Shown: in pieces, positions 1-9,313 of the stretch
Position numbering within the stretch: position 1 is the stretch's first letter
Layout: each line of letters starts with the position of its first letter
From: an uncultured Chitinophaga sp.
Lineage (GTDB): Bacteria > Bacteroidota > Bacteroidia > Chitinophagales > Chitinophagaceae
Assembly: GCF_937898475.1 (NCBI RefSeq)
Contig: NZ_CALEJS010000012.1
Location: 434,001 to 498,000 of the forward strand
Direction of reading: 5' to 3'
DNA: 64,000 bases
Notes under the pieces: generated by a model
The model's input: only the letters and a program-made list of their open reading frames with translations
Database searches by the model: none
Told to the model about the DNA's origin: nothing
Made by a program: the position numbers and the translations under genes

Positions 1-60
1 GCTTAAGCTGGCCACTTTAATTTTGTCGAGTCGCAGTTTTTTAATGGTCTTTTTTTTCAT
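1..60 (-). CDS. Partial RiPP precursor, Bacteroidota class I lanthipeptide-type leader
   Basis: An ATG at 60 opens a minus-strand reading frame that stays open to the window edge. The 20 codons read MKKKTIKKLRLDKIKVASLS. This lysine-rich start followed by K-L-x-L-x-K-x-x-V-A-x-L matches the leader pattern of Bacteroidota class I lanthipeptide precursors (KKLxLxKxTIAxLN). Such leaders are recognised by a lanthipeptide dehydratase/cyclase or a related maturase and removed on export. The core peptide and any modification genes lie outside the window. The call rests only on the leader, so a different leader-type small peptide is possible. Confidence 0.55.
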   Translation of the reverse strand, partial: MKKKTIKKLRLDKIKVASLS

Positions 61-131
61 AACAGTACAATTTAAGATTACAGGTAATGAAGTGTTGAGG
101 GGCTTCAGGGTATTGAAGTACATTAAATTTA

Positions 132-3100
132 TTGAATTATTTTGGTAATTTGACGACCGTCCTAAAAACAGTGAACTTGCATATATCTGTAGGCTATTAT
201 CATCGTATTATAGTTATTTTATGTTTCCTGACGAGCGTACAGCGCCTGGCGGCCCAGACCCGCGAACGGCTCAGCTATGTAGATCCTTTCATTGGCACCG
301 GCAAAAGCAGTGTGCCCACCAAATGGGGCAGCGAAGGGGGAACCTATCCCGGTGCGGTAGCGCCCTGGGGGTATTTACAGCTTACACCAGAAACACGGGT
401 TACCGGCGCAAGGGGTTATGACTATAGCGACAGCTCAATATATTTTTTCAGCTGCCTGCATCACAACAGCGGTTTCCCCAGCGGGTCTGCCGGCAACCTG
501 CAGGTAATGCCGGTAGACAGCCGGGAAAACTTTCAGGCAGGGCAATACAAACGCCGATTTTCCCACCGGGATGAACTGGCAAAACCGGGTTACTACAGTG
601 TATTGTTTCGTGATAACAATACCCGGGTGGAAGCCACCGCTACTACCAGGGCGGGCATGTTTCGCTTTACGTTTCCCGCCGGTGTAAAGCCACAGGTGTT
701 TATTAACGAAAACACCAACGCATATACCGCGTTTCGCTTCAGCGAACCCTATACCAGCAGGGATACTGTGCCGGGCGGCTATATCCTCAGCTTTGCAGCC
801 GCCCGCTCCGGCGTCAAAGTAATCCTGCTGCGCCTCAGCGCTTCCCGTGTAAGTAAGGAAAGCGCCGAACGTAATATCGCCGTAGAACTGAAGAAGGGAT
901 TTGATGACATCTGGAAAGATACACGCAGCGCCTGGACTCGTACATTATCTGTTATTGACGTTGCTGATAGCAGCGAAACCAATAAGACCGTCTTTTATAC
1001 AGCCTTATACCACGCCTGCCTGCTGCCCTGGGTGATCTCTGATGCAGACGGCCATTATCGCGGCGCAGATGGTAAGGTGCACACGGTTACAGGTAGAAAT
1101 GCATACGGTGGATTTTCTCCCTGGGATACTTTCCGTTCCCTGCATCCATTGCTAACGCTGTTGTATCCTGATAAGCAAAGAGAAATGCTGCTTTCCATGC
1201 TGGATATTTACCAGCAAACCGGGCACCTGCCCATAGAAAGTATGACCGGAAATCATGCGGTGCCGATCATCGTGGATAGTTACCTGAAAGGGATTACCGG
1301 TATTGACGCTGCATTGGCCTATACTGCAATGAAAAAGAGCATTGCAGATACGCCCTACCTGCAGCAGGATATGCCCGCATTCCGCCGCCAGGGCTATATT
1401 CCGTTCTCTTACCCGGAGTCGGTCACCCGCACGGTGGAATATGCATATGACGACTGGGCACTGGCGCAGTTTGCGGAAAAAGTGGCAGCTCAGCCGGAAG
1501 ATCAGCGCCGCTTCTTACAAAGCAGTTATGCCTACCGGCAGCTCTTTCACCCGGCAGAAATGTCGCTCCTTCCCCGCGACGGCAATACTTTTAAACTGCA
1601 GCCCGGCACTACCGGCTATAAGGAAGGCGATCAATGGATCTACTCTTATTTTGTACCACATCACGAGCAAGACCTGGTGAACCTGATGGGTGGCCGCCAA
1701 CGTTTTACAGCAGACCTGGACGAAGCGCTCAGGAGCGGGCGGATCATATTTGACAATGAAACGGTATTTCACGTTCCCTGGCTTTTTAATGCTGCCGGCG
1801 CGCCGCAGAAAACACAGCAGTGGATAGGAGAGATCTTACAAACGCGTTTTGCACCCACTCCGGGCGGGTTGCCTGGTAATGACGATCTGGGCTCCATGTC
1901 CAGCTGGTACATTTTCAGTGCGATGGGAATCTACCCGGCATGCCCGGGGCGCCCGGAATATAGTATTGCCGCTCCATTGTTCCGCGCTATACGCATTCAT
2001 CTGCAGAACGGCCGCACACTGGAGATCAAACGCACCGGCGCTTATCCTTACATCCGGTCAATGACGGTTAACAAGGACCCTTATGACAATATCACTATTT
2101 CGCATGCACGTATCCTGGAAGGCGGCAGCATTGTATTTGAAACTGCGGTCACTCCCGCTCAATGGCCTTCTCATCATGCACCGTCGCCGGGGGAACCGCG
2201 GTTCACCATGCAGCAGTATGCGTCCTCCCGGGAGAAAGTAGTGCCGCATGAGCTTTTCTGGATACGCTTCTCATTGCATAACAGCGGCAGCCTGGGCACA
2301 CAGCAGGTAATGCTCAAAGTGAACGGCAAAGCGTTTGCGTATAAAAATTGCCTGGTAGACAGCGGTGCAACTATTGCCGACTCTATTCCCTGCCGCCTTT
2401 ATCAACCCGGCAAAACACAGCTGAGTTTAAATGAAGGCGCAACAATGTCTGTTACTGTTGTCAAGCCGCCGCACCCATACCCGGACAAACCCCAGCTAAG
2501 CAATTTTGTGCTGCAGCCGCTTGTTAAAGCAGGCAGCTGGCAGGAGTGTACTTTCTCTATCCGGAATACCGGTGGCGAGGCGCGCAAATTTGATGTGCCG
2601 CTGCTCCTCAATGATAGCCTGATCTCCACAGCTAAAGTCCTACTGCAGCCGGGAGAGGAGAAACAATTGTCCCGCAGGTTCCAGGCAACATCTGCGGGAT
2701 GGTATCAGCTACAGCTTTATAGCGTTCAGCGGCGTTTCCGTGTGTATGATGATCACAAGTCTACATTGCTGCTGGATCTTGAAATGGAAGGTAAAACAGC
2801 TGATAAGGTGTATGACCGCTCTGGTTTTTCTAACCATGGTGATATTATACGGACGGACAAACCGGCAGACAGCACAGCAAAGCTGCTGCTGGGCAGCAAC
2901 TGCTATATAGAGGTGCCTGATGCACGCAGTCTCGATGTAATGGATTCATCTATTACCATGATGGCCTGGGTATATCCTACCGCCCCCGGTGATAACCTGG
3001 TAGACCTTTTTACCAAAGGCGATGTACATGTGCTGCAGGTATCCGGTAACCGCTCGCTCACTTTTTTTGCAGGCGGCTGGGGCAGGGGAGATGTAAGTGC

Positions 3101-3371
3101 CGCATTACCGGCCAACTGGCAAAATCATTGGCACCACATTGCAGGCGTTTGTAACGGCAAAACCCTGGAGCTGTATATTGACGGCCAGTTGAAAGCAAGC
3201 GCACACCTGGAGGAATCGGCCAACCTGTCTGTCAGCAACCGTTGGAATATTGGCCGCAACGAAGAATTTCCTTCATCACGCATCTTTAACGGCTACATGG
3301 ATAAAATAAAAGTATTTGCCGCTCCCTTATCGGCCCCGGATATACTGGAAGCAATGGGTGCACATCCATGA
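132..3371 (+). CDS. GH92 alpha-mannosidase with C-terminal CARDB-like and LamG domains
   Basis: Exported exo-acting alpha-mannosidase of the calcium-dependent GH92 family, which trims mannose from N-glycans or yeast mannan. A hydrophobic stretch at about residues 25-41 ending in LAAQ looks like a signal peptide. The N-terminal beta-sandwich has YVDPFIGTG, PGAVAPWGYLQLTPET and GYDYSDSS. The catalytic domain has FSPWDTFRSLHPL, YDDWALAQ and GNDDLGSMSSWYIFSAMGIYP. After about residue 715 comes a CARDB-like beta-sandwich, and residues from about 895 form a LamG/concanavalin-like fold, probably for carbohydrate binding. There is no ATG near the 5' end: TTG at 132 is used here, and GTG 171 or TTG 177 would give a more normal signal peptide. 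The N-terminal sandwich seems shorter than in typical members. No T9SS tail is seen. Confidence 0.9.
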   Translation: MNYFGNLTTVLKTVNLHISVGYYHRIIVILCFLTSVQRLAAQTRERLSYVDPFIGTGKSSVPTKWGSEGGTYPGAVAPWGYLQLTPETRVTGARGYDYSDSSIYFFSCLHHNSGFPSGSAGNLQVMPVDSRENFQAGQYKRRFSHRDELAKPGYYSVLFRDNNTRVEATATTRAGMFRFTFPAGVKPQVFINENTNAYTAFRFSEPYTSRDTVPGGYILSFAAARSGVKVILLRLSASRVSKESAERNIAVELKKGFDDIWKDTRSAWTRTLSVIDVADSSETNKTVFYTALYHACLLPWVISDADGHYRGADGKVHTVTGRNAYGGFSPWDTFRSLHPLLTLLYPDKQREMLLSMLDIYQQTGHLPIESMTGNHAVPIIVDSYLKGITGIDAALAYTAMKKSIADTPYLQQDMPAFRRQGYIPFSYPESVTRTVEYAYDDWALAQFAEKVAAQPEDQRRFLQSSYAYRQLFHPAEMSLLPRDGNTFKLQPGTTGYKEGDQWIYSYFVPHHEQDLVNLMGGRQRFTADLDEALRSGRIIFDNETVFHVPWLFNAAGAPQKTQQWIGEILQTRFAPTPGGLPGNDDLGSMSSWYIFSAMGIYPACPGRPEYSIAAPLFRAIRIHLQNGRTLEIKRTGAYPYIRSMTVNKDPYDNITISHARILEGGSIVFETAVTPAQWPSHHAPSPGEPRFTMQQYASSREKVVPHELFWIRFSLHNSGSLGTQQVMLKVNGKAFAYKNCLVDSGATIADSIPCRLYQPGKTQLSLNEGATMSVTVVKPPHPYPDKPQLSNFVLQPLVKAGSWQECTFSIRNTGGEARKFDVPLLLNDSLISTAKVLLQPGEEKQLSRRFQATSAGWYQLQLYSVQRRFRVYDDHKSTLLLDLEMEGKTADKVYDRSGFSNHGDIIRTDKPADSTAKLLLGSNCYIEVPDARSLDVMDSSITMMAWVYPTAPGDNLVDLFTKGDVHVLQVSGNRSLTFFAGGWGRGDVSAALPANWQNHWHHIAGVCNGKTLELYIDGQLKASAHLEESANLSVSNRWNIGRNEEFPSSRIFNGYMDKIKVFAAPLSAPDILEAMGAHP

Positions 3372-3381
3372 GCCGCGTACC

Positions 3382-4845
3382 TTAGGTGCTTTTCTTTTTG
3401 ATAATGGCTTTTAATTGGGAGTGCCAGCTAAGCAGGTTGCCGATGATGAAATAATCTTTGAGATTGTTCTTGATGCTGCTGCGCATCACGCGCACCACCA
3501 CATCTTTTTTTACTTCCCCGGTTTCTCTTACCCATCCCAGCAGATCCAGCGCAATGAGGGCCAGCAGTGCGCCCAGCAGGAACAGGAAATTCCAGTCGTG
3601 CAGGGATACCAGGTGCAGTGTCTTCTGTAGTTTAGGGCTGCCCCAGGTGGCGTCAATACTGAGATGCCGCTGGCTGAAGAAGTCTGCCAGGTAACCGCCG
3701 ATCAGCGGGGCAATGGAAGAAAAGAAAGCGGTGATGATATTCTTGGCAGAAAGGTATACCACCGCGTCTTCCCGTGGCGCCAGCTTTAACCCGATATTGG
3801 TGAGAGAAAGATTGATGCCCGAGGTAGAGGCGCCCGTCACCATATGAATGGCTACCAGCAGGATGAGGTTGGCATATAACCGTGAATAAATTCCTACAAA
3901 ACACCACGCAATGATGCAGGTAATGTATAATGGTGCGGCAATGCTGATGATCGTTTTATTGCTGTACCTGTCTGCAAATATGCCCCATATCCTGATGGTA
4001 AGTATACTGCATAGCTGGCTGATGATGGTAAGCCGGATGATATAGGAAAGCGACAATCCCATGCCTTTCAGCATGAATACCATAAAGAAGGGCGTTGCAA
4101 TGTTGAGCGCAAATACCCAGGCAGAATTAAACACCAGCAGGCTGCGGAAATTAGGATCCTGCAATGGTCGCTTCAGCAGGCGGAATATGTTGTCCTTCGC
4201 CATATAGGTTTGCTGTTCCGGCGCCAGCGAAAGGATGAATTCGCCGAACAGCCCGATACAGCCACCGGCAATGAACATGGTAGCATAGGTGGCCAGTTCA
4301 TATTGCGGATAACGTCTTTTTATATAATCAACTGCTAAGGCTACGGCGAGGCTCAGCACCACGTTCAGCGTTTGCGTATAGCTGCCTCTTCTTGAAAAGT
4401 AGGCTCCCATCCGGTTCTCCGGTACCAGGTCTTTTATCCAGGAGTTCCAGCTTGGACCAGCAACAGAGCCGAAAAACTGGTAAAAGAACAGGAAGAAAAT
4501 GATGAGTTGCACGGAAGAAGCATGTGGTGCAAAAAGCGCTATGCATCCGATGATCAGCAATGGTATACGCGCCAGTACGCCGCATATCACCGCAATGGCG
4601 CGGCGGTTGTTGAAGCGCCGCACCAGCCAGACAGAGAACAGCTGAAACAGGTTGGTGAAGGTGGGCAAGCCGGCGAGCAGGCCGATCTGGAAATTGTTAG
4701 CCCCCAGCAATAATGCCATGGCTACCAGGAAAGCCCCACTGGTAAGGGTGGTCATTGCCTCTGCAGCAAGTCCATCCCCGATCACCAGCTTTAAGCCGCT
4801 TTCCACCTCTGCTGTTGTCAATGTTTTTTTAGGACGTAAGATCAT
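3382..4845 (-). CDS. MFS transporter
   Basis: Inner-membrane major facilitator superfamily carrier with about 12 hydrophobic segments over 487 residues. The loop between segments 2 and 3 carries VRRFNNRRA, a variant of the MFS signature, and the region near residue 300 (IWGIFADRYSNK) resembles the second-half copy. The substrate cannot be read from the sequence. The gene converges on the GH92 mannosidase with a 10-nt gap, so a sugar role is possible but unproven. The ATG at 4845 was chosen; an in-frame TTG at 4872 would add nine residues. Confidence 0.8.
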   Translation of the reverse strand: MILRPKKTLTTAEVESGLKLVIGDGLAAEAMTTLTSGAFLVAMALLLGANNFQIGLLAGLPTFTNLFQLFSVWLVRRFNNRRAIAVICGVLARIPLLIIGCIALFAPHASSVQLIIFFLFFYQFFGSVAGPSWNSWIKDLVPENRMGAYFSRRGSYTQTLNVVLSLAVALAVDYIKRRYPQYELATYATMFIAGGCIGLFGEFILSLAPEQQTYMAKDNIFRLLKRPLQDPNFRSLLVFNSAWVFALNIATPFFMVFMLKGMGLSLSYIIRLTIISQLCSILTIRIWGIFADRYSNKTIISIAAPLYITCIIAWCFVGIYSRLYANLILLVAIHMVTGASTSGINLSLTNIGLKLAPREDAVVYLSAKNIITAFFSSIAPLIGGYLADFFSQRHLSIDATWGSPKLQKTLHLVSLHDWNFLFLLGALLALIALDLLGWVRETGEVKKDVVVRVMRSSIKNNLKDYFIIGNLLSWHSQLKAIIKKKST

Positions 4846-4897
4846 ATGCCAGCTTATGGGTTCAGTCGGCAATGATTATACCAAGAGAGGTGGCGCT

Positions 4898-5284
4898 TCA
4901 TTTACCGCGCCTGAGAAATGCGATCCCTAAACCGATACACAGTATGATAGCGGAAAGATGCGGATATATCCTGGCAGGTTCATAATCCGGATGAGAGATT
5001 ACAATGCTCATATCTACCGAGGGAACAATACTACCCAGCAATAAGGTAATGCCCAGCGCCCGCCACTCTTTCATGAGGAGCAGTGCGATGAACAGCAATC
5101 CGCTGAAAGTATCCCTTATTGCTTTAATGTAATGGAAAGAAAAATCGCTCCGGGTGTCCAGCTGAATTCCAAATGCGGTTGCTGCCGCTTCCGGTACCAG
5201 GAAAAAGCGCAGGCCGATAAATATCAGCATAAGGCCGGAGATGAATGTGAGCCACCAGGTGACAGATCTGAATGTTGTTGTCAT
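4898..5284 (-). CDS. Small four-helix membrane protein, DUF4267-like
   Basis: Predicted 128-residue inner-membrane protein with four hydrophobic helices. The pattern of a short N-terminal helix, a central FHYIKAIRDTFSGL segment and a final helix ending in LRRGK resembles the DUF4267 family, whose function is unknown. The ATG at 5284 is the best start; the longer frame to 5308 adds only polar residues. It lies 52 nt upstream, in the direction of transcription, of the MFS gene and may be co-transcribed with it. The function is not recognised. Confidence 0.65.
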   Translation of the reverse strand: MTTTFRSVTWWLTFISGLMLIFIGLRFFLVPEAAATAFGIQLDTRSDFSFHYIKAIRDTFSGLLFIALLLMKEWRALGITLLLGSIVPSVDMSIVISHPDYEPARIYPHLSAIILCIGLGIAFLRRGK

Positions 5285-5355
5285 TGTACTTGTTTTTGAA
5301 CAGTACAAAGGTGCGGCGCTGCTCCGCCAATTCCGTTCACCCGGGTTAATAAAGC

Positions 5356-5928
5356 TCAGGACCGCGATAACCTTTTGCGTATGCGGCTCAGGGATGGCGG
5401 TTTTACACCTACATAGGAAGAGATATAGTACTGTGGAATGCGTTGCTGAATATCAGGATAGAGCTCCAGGAACTGCAGGTAGCGTGTCTCTGGCGGGTCG
5501 CTGTACATGGAAGCGATCTTCCGTTTAGCATACACAAACAGGTTTTCTGCCATCAGCCGGCCAAATTTATTGCCTTCGGCAATGGTATTGTAAAACGTCT
5601 GCAGGTCGTCAAAACTGATCACCAGCAGGCGGGTATCTTCCAGGCATTGAATATTTTCCTCAGAGACAGATCTGTCCAGGAAGCTGGAGTAGTTGCATAC
5701 AAATTCTCCTTCCCGGCCAAATTCGCCGGTAAGCTCCTGGCCGTCTTTATTGATAAAATACCTGACCAGTCCTTGCTGAATGAAACCTACGTATTTACAG
5801 ACACCGCCTTCCTGCAGAAAATATTCGCCTTTCAGCAATTGCTTTTCCTTGAAGAGTACAGCTACCTGCTGTTCTTCTGCTGCACTGAGTTTAATAAACT
5901 GCTTAATGGTCTGGATCAGTTTTTCCAT
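5356..5928 (-). CDS. Crp/Fnr-family transcriptional regulator
   Basis: Cyclic-nucleotide-binding-like beta-roll at residues 10-115 (LLKGEYFLQEGGVCKYVGFIQ, FINKDGQELTGEF) followed by a C-terminal helix-turn-helix (YISSYVGVKPPSLSRIRKRL, residues 166-187). This layout is typical of the short, roughly 190-residue Bacteroidota Crp/Fnr proteins. No cysteine cluster for an Fe-S centre is present, so oxygen sensing of the Fnr kind is unlikely. The ATG at 5928 lies 4 nt after the stop of the SNF2 helicase gene, so the two almost surely form one transcript. The ligand and target genes are unknown. Confidence 0.88.
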   Translation of the reverse strand: MEKLIQTIKQFIKLSAAEEQQVAVLFKEKQLLKGEYFLQEGGVCKYVGFIQQGLVRYFINKDGQELTGEFGREGEFVCNYSSFLDRSVSEENIQCLEDTRLLVISFDDLQTFYNTIAEGNKFGRLMAENLFVYAKRKIASMYSDPPETRYLQFLELYPDIQQRIPQYYISSYVGVKPPSLSRIRKRLSRS

Positions 5929-5932
5929 GATG

Positions 5933-8900
5933 TTATTTCGGATGGTTCAATAAAGCAATAAGATCTGTTTTGCTGAGTGATTTCAGCATGGTGCTGTCAG
6001 TCTTCACCAGCTCGTTCACCAGTTCTTTTTTGGAGGCCTGCAACTGCTGTATCTTTTCTTCAATGGTATTCTGGCAGATCAGCCTGACCGCAACTACGTG
6101 TTTATCCTGGCCTATACGGTGACAGCGGTCAATAGCCTGGTTTTCCACCGCCGGATTCCACCAGGGGTCTACAATATAAACATAATCGGCAGCGGTGAGA
6201 TTAAGCCCTGTGCCGCCAGCTTTGAGGCTGATCAGGAACACGCGTACCTCGTCATTAGCCTGGAAATTTGTAACTACACTTTCCCTGTCGCGCGTGCTGC
6301 CGGTAAGATAAGCAAAGGGAATATGTTTGGTGTGCAGCGCTTTGCCAACCAGGTTCAGCATGCTTACAAACTGGGAGAAGATTAGTATTTTATGCTGTTT
6401 GGATTTAGTGCTGATCTGTTCCAGCAGCACATCTGTTTTTATGGAGGCTTCACTGTAAGCGCTGCCGTCATTGAGCAGCAGTGGTGAATTGCAGATCTGC
6501 CGCAAACGGGTAATGCCCTTTAATACGTGCATGGGATTCTTCTTCAGCTCATCTTCAGGGCAGTATTCAATGTATTCCCTTAATTCTTTTTCACGGGCAT
6601 CGTATATTTTGCGCTGTTCTTCCTGCATCTCGCAGTAGATGGTCATCTCCGTCTTGTCAGGTAGTTCTGCAGCCACTTGTTGCTTGGTACGCCGTAGTAC
6701 AAAAGGGTGGATCTTTTTTTGCAGTTCGGCTGCACGCTTGCTGTCCTTGAACTTTTCGATCGGTACCGCAAAGGTATCCCTGAACCATTGTTTACTGCCC
6801 AGCAGGCCCGGACATGCAAAAGAGAGCTGGCCATACAGGTCAAAAGTGCTGTTCTCAACCGGGGTGCCGGTAATAACGATCCGGTTGCGCGAGTGCAATA
6901 AGCGCACGGCCCTGTATCGCTGGGAAGAAGGGTTCTTGATGTTCTGGGACTCATCCAGGAACACGTAATTGAAGGTGTATTTGCGCAGAAAAGAGATGTC
7001 GGTCAGCAAGGTGCCGTAAGAAGAAAGAATGATCTCAAAATCGTCAAAATAGCGGGTATCTTTCACCCTGTCTGCCCCGTAAAGCGTGAGCATATTGAGG
7101 CCGGGCGCAAATTTGCGGACCTCGTTCTGCCAGTTGTGGATCAGGGAGGTGGGCACAACGATCAGGTTGGTATTCCTGACCTTTTTGTTGCGTTGCGAAA
7201 GAATAAAGGCGATCACCTGTAAGGATTTACCCAGGCCCATATCGTCTGCCAGGCATCCGCCAAAGTTGAACTCATCCAGGAAATTCATCCAGTTCAGTCC
7301 TTCACGCTGGTATGGGCGCAGCATGCCTTCCAGTCCGGGCGGCACAGGTACTTCCCGGATAGATTCAAAGCCTGCAAACCGGGAGTGGTATACGCTGAGC
7401 TCATGCAGTACATCAGGCGACAACATTTCCCGGTCATATAGCTCCTCTATAGCGGAATAGTTGATCTTATGGGTGCGCAGCAGTTCATCTTCCACTTCGC
7501 CTGCCTGGAAAAAGCCGGCCATCTTTTCCAGCCATGCTGCCGGCAATATGCCCAGGGTGCCATCATCCAGCTGTACAAAACGGCTTTTGTTGACCACTGC
7601 CCGCTGCAGCTGTTTTATACTGGCTCTTCTTCTGCCATAGCGCGCATCAATCCTGGTATTGAACCAGTTGACGCCGCTGGTAACCTCGATGCTTATACGC
7701 ACCTTATGCGGGTTCAGCCGGTTGCCCTTGATCTCGTTAAAGCCCAGTACTGTAATGTCCTGCTGGTACCACTCATCAAAGGCCTGGAGGAACCATTCTT
7801 CCTGCAGGAAACGTTCTTTGTGCAGGTAAAAATAGGACTGTCCATCCTGCAGCTGTTCTTCGAAATAAGGATGCTGCCGTATGAGCAAAGCGGTGAAAGC
7901 AATTTCTGCGGCATCATTGCGTTTTACGGCAAACTCTTTTCCTTTTGCATCCACACCAGATACCTGCCGTTTACTGAGCACGGGGATCTCTACTGGGCCG
8001 TATCGCATCACGGGGTTGATCATCACAAAACCGCCCAGTTCAGACAGGTAGATGATCCTTTCGGGCGGCCCGTTAAAACCATGTTTTGCCGCCAGGTCAG
8101 GGGAAGCGGGCGGCAGGTAGGAATAGTTGATCTGTACCTTGTTCTCCAGGCGGGAAAGAATGTTACGCTTCAGCGCAGGATAGCCCGTTTCGTGAATGCT
8201 CACAGTGCCGGTTTGTTTCCTGAAAAAGTCGATAATATCCAGCAGGTGCAGATCTTTCACCAGCAGCAGGGCGCCTTCAAGGAGGATGAAATAGGAGTAC
8301 CGCAGCTGCAGCGATTGCAGGGGCAGTCTGCTGCCGCCTATATGCAGATGGCCTTCCAGCTCATAGAAAGGGTCCTGCTGACTTACGGTAAGGGATATAG
8401 GGTGTTTTAAGGCGCTGACCCTTACCGGCACCAGGGACGAAACGGAAACATGTTCGGAGACATCGCTGTTATGGTAGTAAAAAGGCAGCTGCAGGGGATT
8501 GGCGATAATGGCCTGCAGGCTTTCAATGTCCGTTGCCGTGCGTTTACCGCCTTCCGGCTGCTGAAAACGGGTGATCGCTGTAAAGAAGCGTATCTGCCGG
8601 GGATCATCCAGTGCCCAGATATAATCCACGGGCTGCAGCAGTGTGAGGGGGTGCTTTATCTTCCCGTCTTTGGTAGCAGCGGCTTCATAGAGCTCAATAT
8701 GCAGGTGTTTGTAGTATTTATGTTGCCGGATCACTATGCAACGAACCGTGTCAGGCGACCAGGCAGCGCCGCGGGGAAGGGCAGGGCCTGCATTGCTGAA
8801 CAGCGCTTCCTGCAGCGCGCCAAAACTGTCTCTTGTAATGGGCAGCAGTCCGGGGATAGCGGGCCGTATCACCGCTTTTTTGTTCTGCAGTTCCACCTGG

Positions 8901-9289
8901 AAGTAAGCCGCGGGTTCCGGCGCATTTTCCAGCCCGTAATCTGCAGCGGCTTTTCTGATCCTCTCGTTCCGCAGCTTATCGTCAAAGAATATCCGCAGCT
9001 CGTTGCGGTTCACAAGATTGTACAGCACCTGTGCCTGGTGCTGGCACAGCCGTTCTGCTGCTGCGTTGCACTGGCATGAGAGACGCAGACGCTGCTCCTG
9101 CAACGCTACCCTTACCGCAGGAAATCCTTCCGGGAAAATGAAGGTGGCCTCATTTACCGTAATGTGCCCGGGTACTAACTCCATGAACCCTTTTGCCCCG
9201 GTATCAATGGCCGCTGCGCTGTGTTTCAGGATAATGCTGTTGCTCAGCCCCGGGCCATCAATACCTTCCAGAACATACTCGTTTGCCAA
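5933..9289 (-). CDS. SNF2-family DEAD/DEAH-box ATPase with SWIM-like zinc motif
   Basis: Large (1118-residue) Swi2/Snf2-type ATPase, expected to translocate on double-stranded DNA and remodel protein-DNA complexes such as stalled RNA polymerase. The N-terminus carries a Cys-x-Cys...Cys-x-His SWIM-like motif at about residues 71-86. The RecA-like core has Walker A GLADDMGLGKSLQ-like sequence near residue 660, motif II DESQ, motif III VITGTPVEN and, in the second lobe, KAGGTGLNLTAADYV and QAIDRCHRIGQ. The best available start is a TTG at 9289, and no nearby ATG fits the family length. It is transcribed into the Crp/Fnr gene. Confidence 0.92.
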   Translation of the reverse strand: MANEYVLEGIDGPGLSNSIILKHSAAAIDTGAKGFMELVPGHITVNEATFIFPEGFPAVRVALQEQRLRLSCQCNAAAERLCQHQAQVLYNLVNRNELRIFFDDKLRNERIRKAAADYGLENAPEPAAYFQVELQNKKAVIRPAIPGLLPITRDSFGALQEALFSNAGPALPRGAAWSPDTVRCIVIRQHKYYKHLHIELYEAAATKDGKIKHPLTLLQPVDYIWALDDPRQIRFFTAITRFQQPEGGKRTATDIESLQAIIANPLQLPFYYHNSDVSEHVSVSSLVPVRVSALKHPISLTVSQQDPFYELEGHLHIGGSRLPLQSLQLRYSYFILLEGALLLVKDLHLLDIIDFFRKQTGTVSIHETGYPALKRNILSRLENKVQINYSYLPPASPDLAAKHGFNGPPERIIYLSELGGFVMINPVMRYGPVEIPVLSKRQVSGVDAKGKEFAVKRNDAAEIAFTALLIRQHPYFEEQLQDGQSYFYLHKERFLQEEWFLQAFDEWYQQDITVLGFNEIKGNRLNPHKVRISIEVTSGVNWFNTRIDARYGRRRASIKQLQRAVVNKSRFVQLDDGTLGILPAAWLEKMAGFFQAGEVEDELLRTHKINYSAIEELYDREMLSPDVLHELSVYHSRFAGFESIREVPVPPGLEGMLRPYQREGLNWMNFLDEFNFGGCLADDMGLGKSLQVIAFILSQRNKKVRNTNLIVVPTSLIHNWQNEVRKFAPGLNMLTLYGADRVKDTRYFDDFEIILSSYGTLLTDISFLRKYTFNYVFLDESQNIKNPSSQRYRAVRLLHSRNRIVITGTPVENSTFDLYGQLSFACPGLLGSKQWFRDTFAVPIEKFKDSKRAAELQKKIHPFVLRRTKQQVAAELPDKTEMTIYCEMQEEQRKIYDAREKELREYIEYCPEDELKKNPMHVLKGITRLRQICNSPLLLNDGSAYSEASIKTDVLLEQISTKSKQHKILIFSQFVSMLNLVGKALHTKHIPFAYLTGSTRDRESVVTNFQANDEVRVFLISLKAGGTGLNLTAADYVYIVDPWWNPAVENQAIDRCHRIGQDKHVVAVRLICQNTIEEKIQQLQASKKELVNELVKTDSTMLKSLSKTDLIALLNHPK

Positions 9290-9313
9290 TGGTGTGATTT
9301 TTACCGGGGCAAG

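Noticed and set aside
7469..8410. 313-codon open frame on the plus strand inside the SNF2 gene
   Set aside because: It is fully antisense to a well-supported ATPase, has no family motif and arises from the high-GC codon pattern of the other strand.
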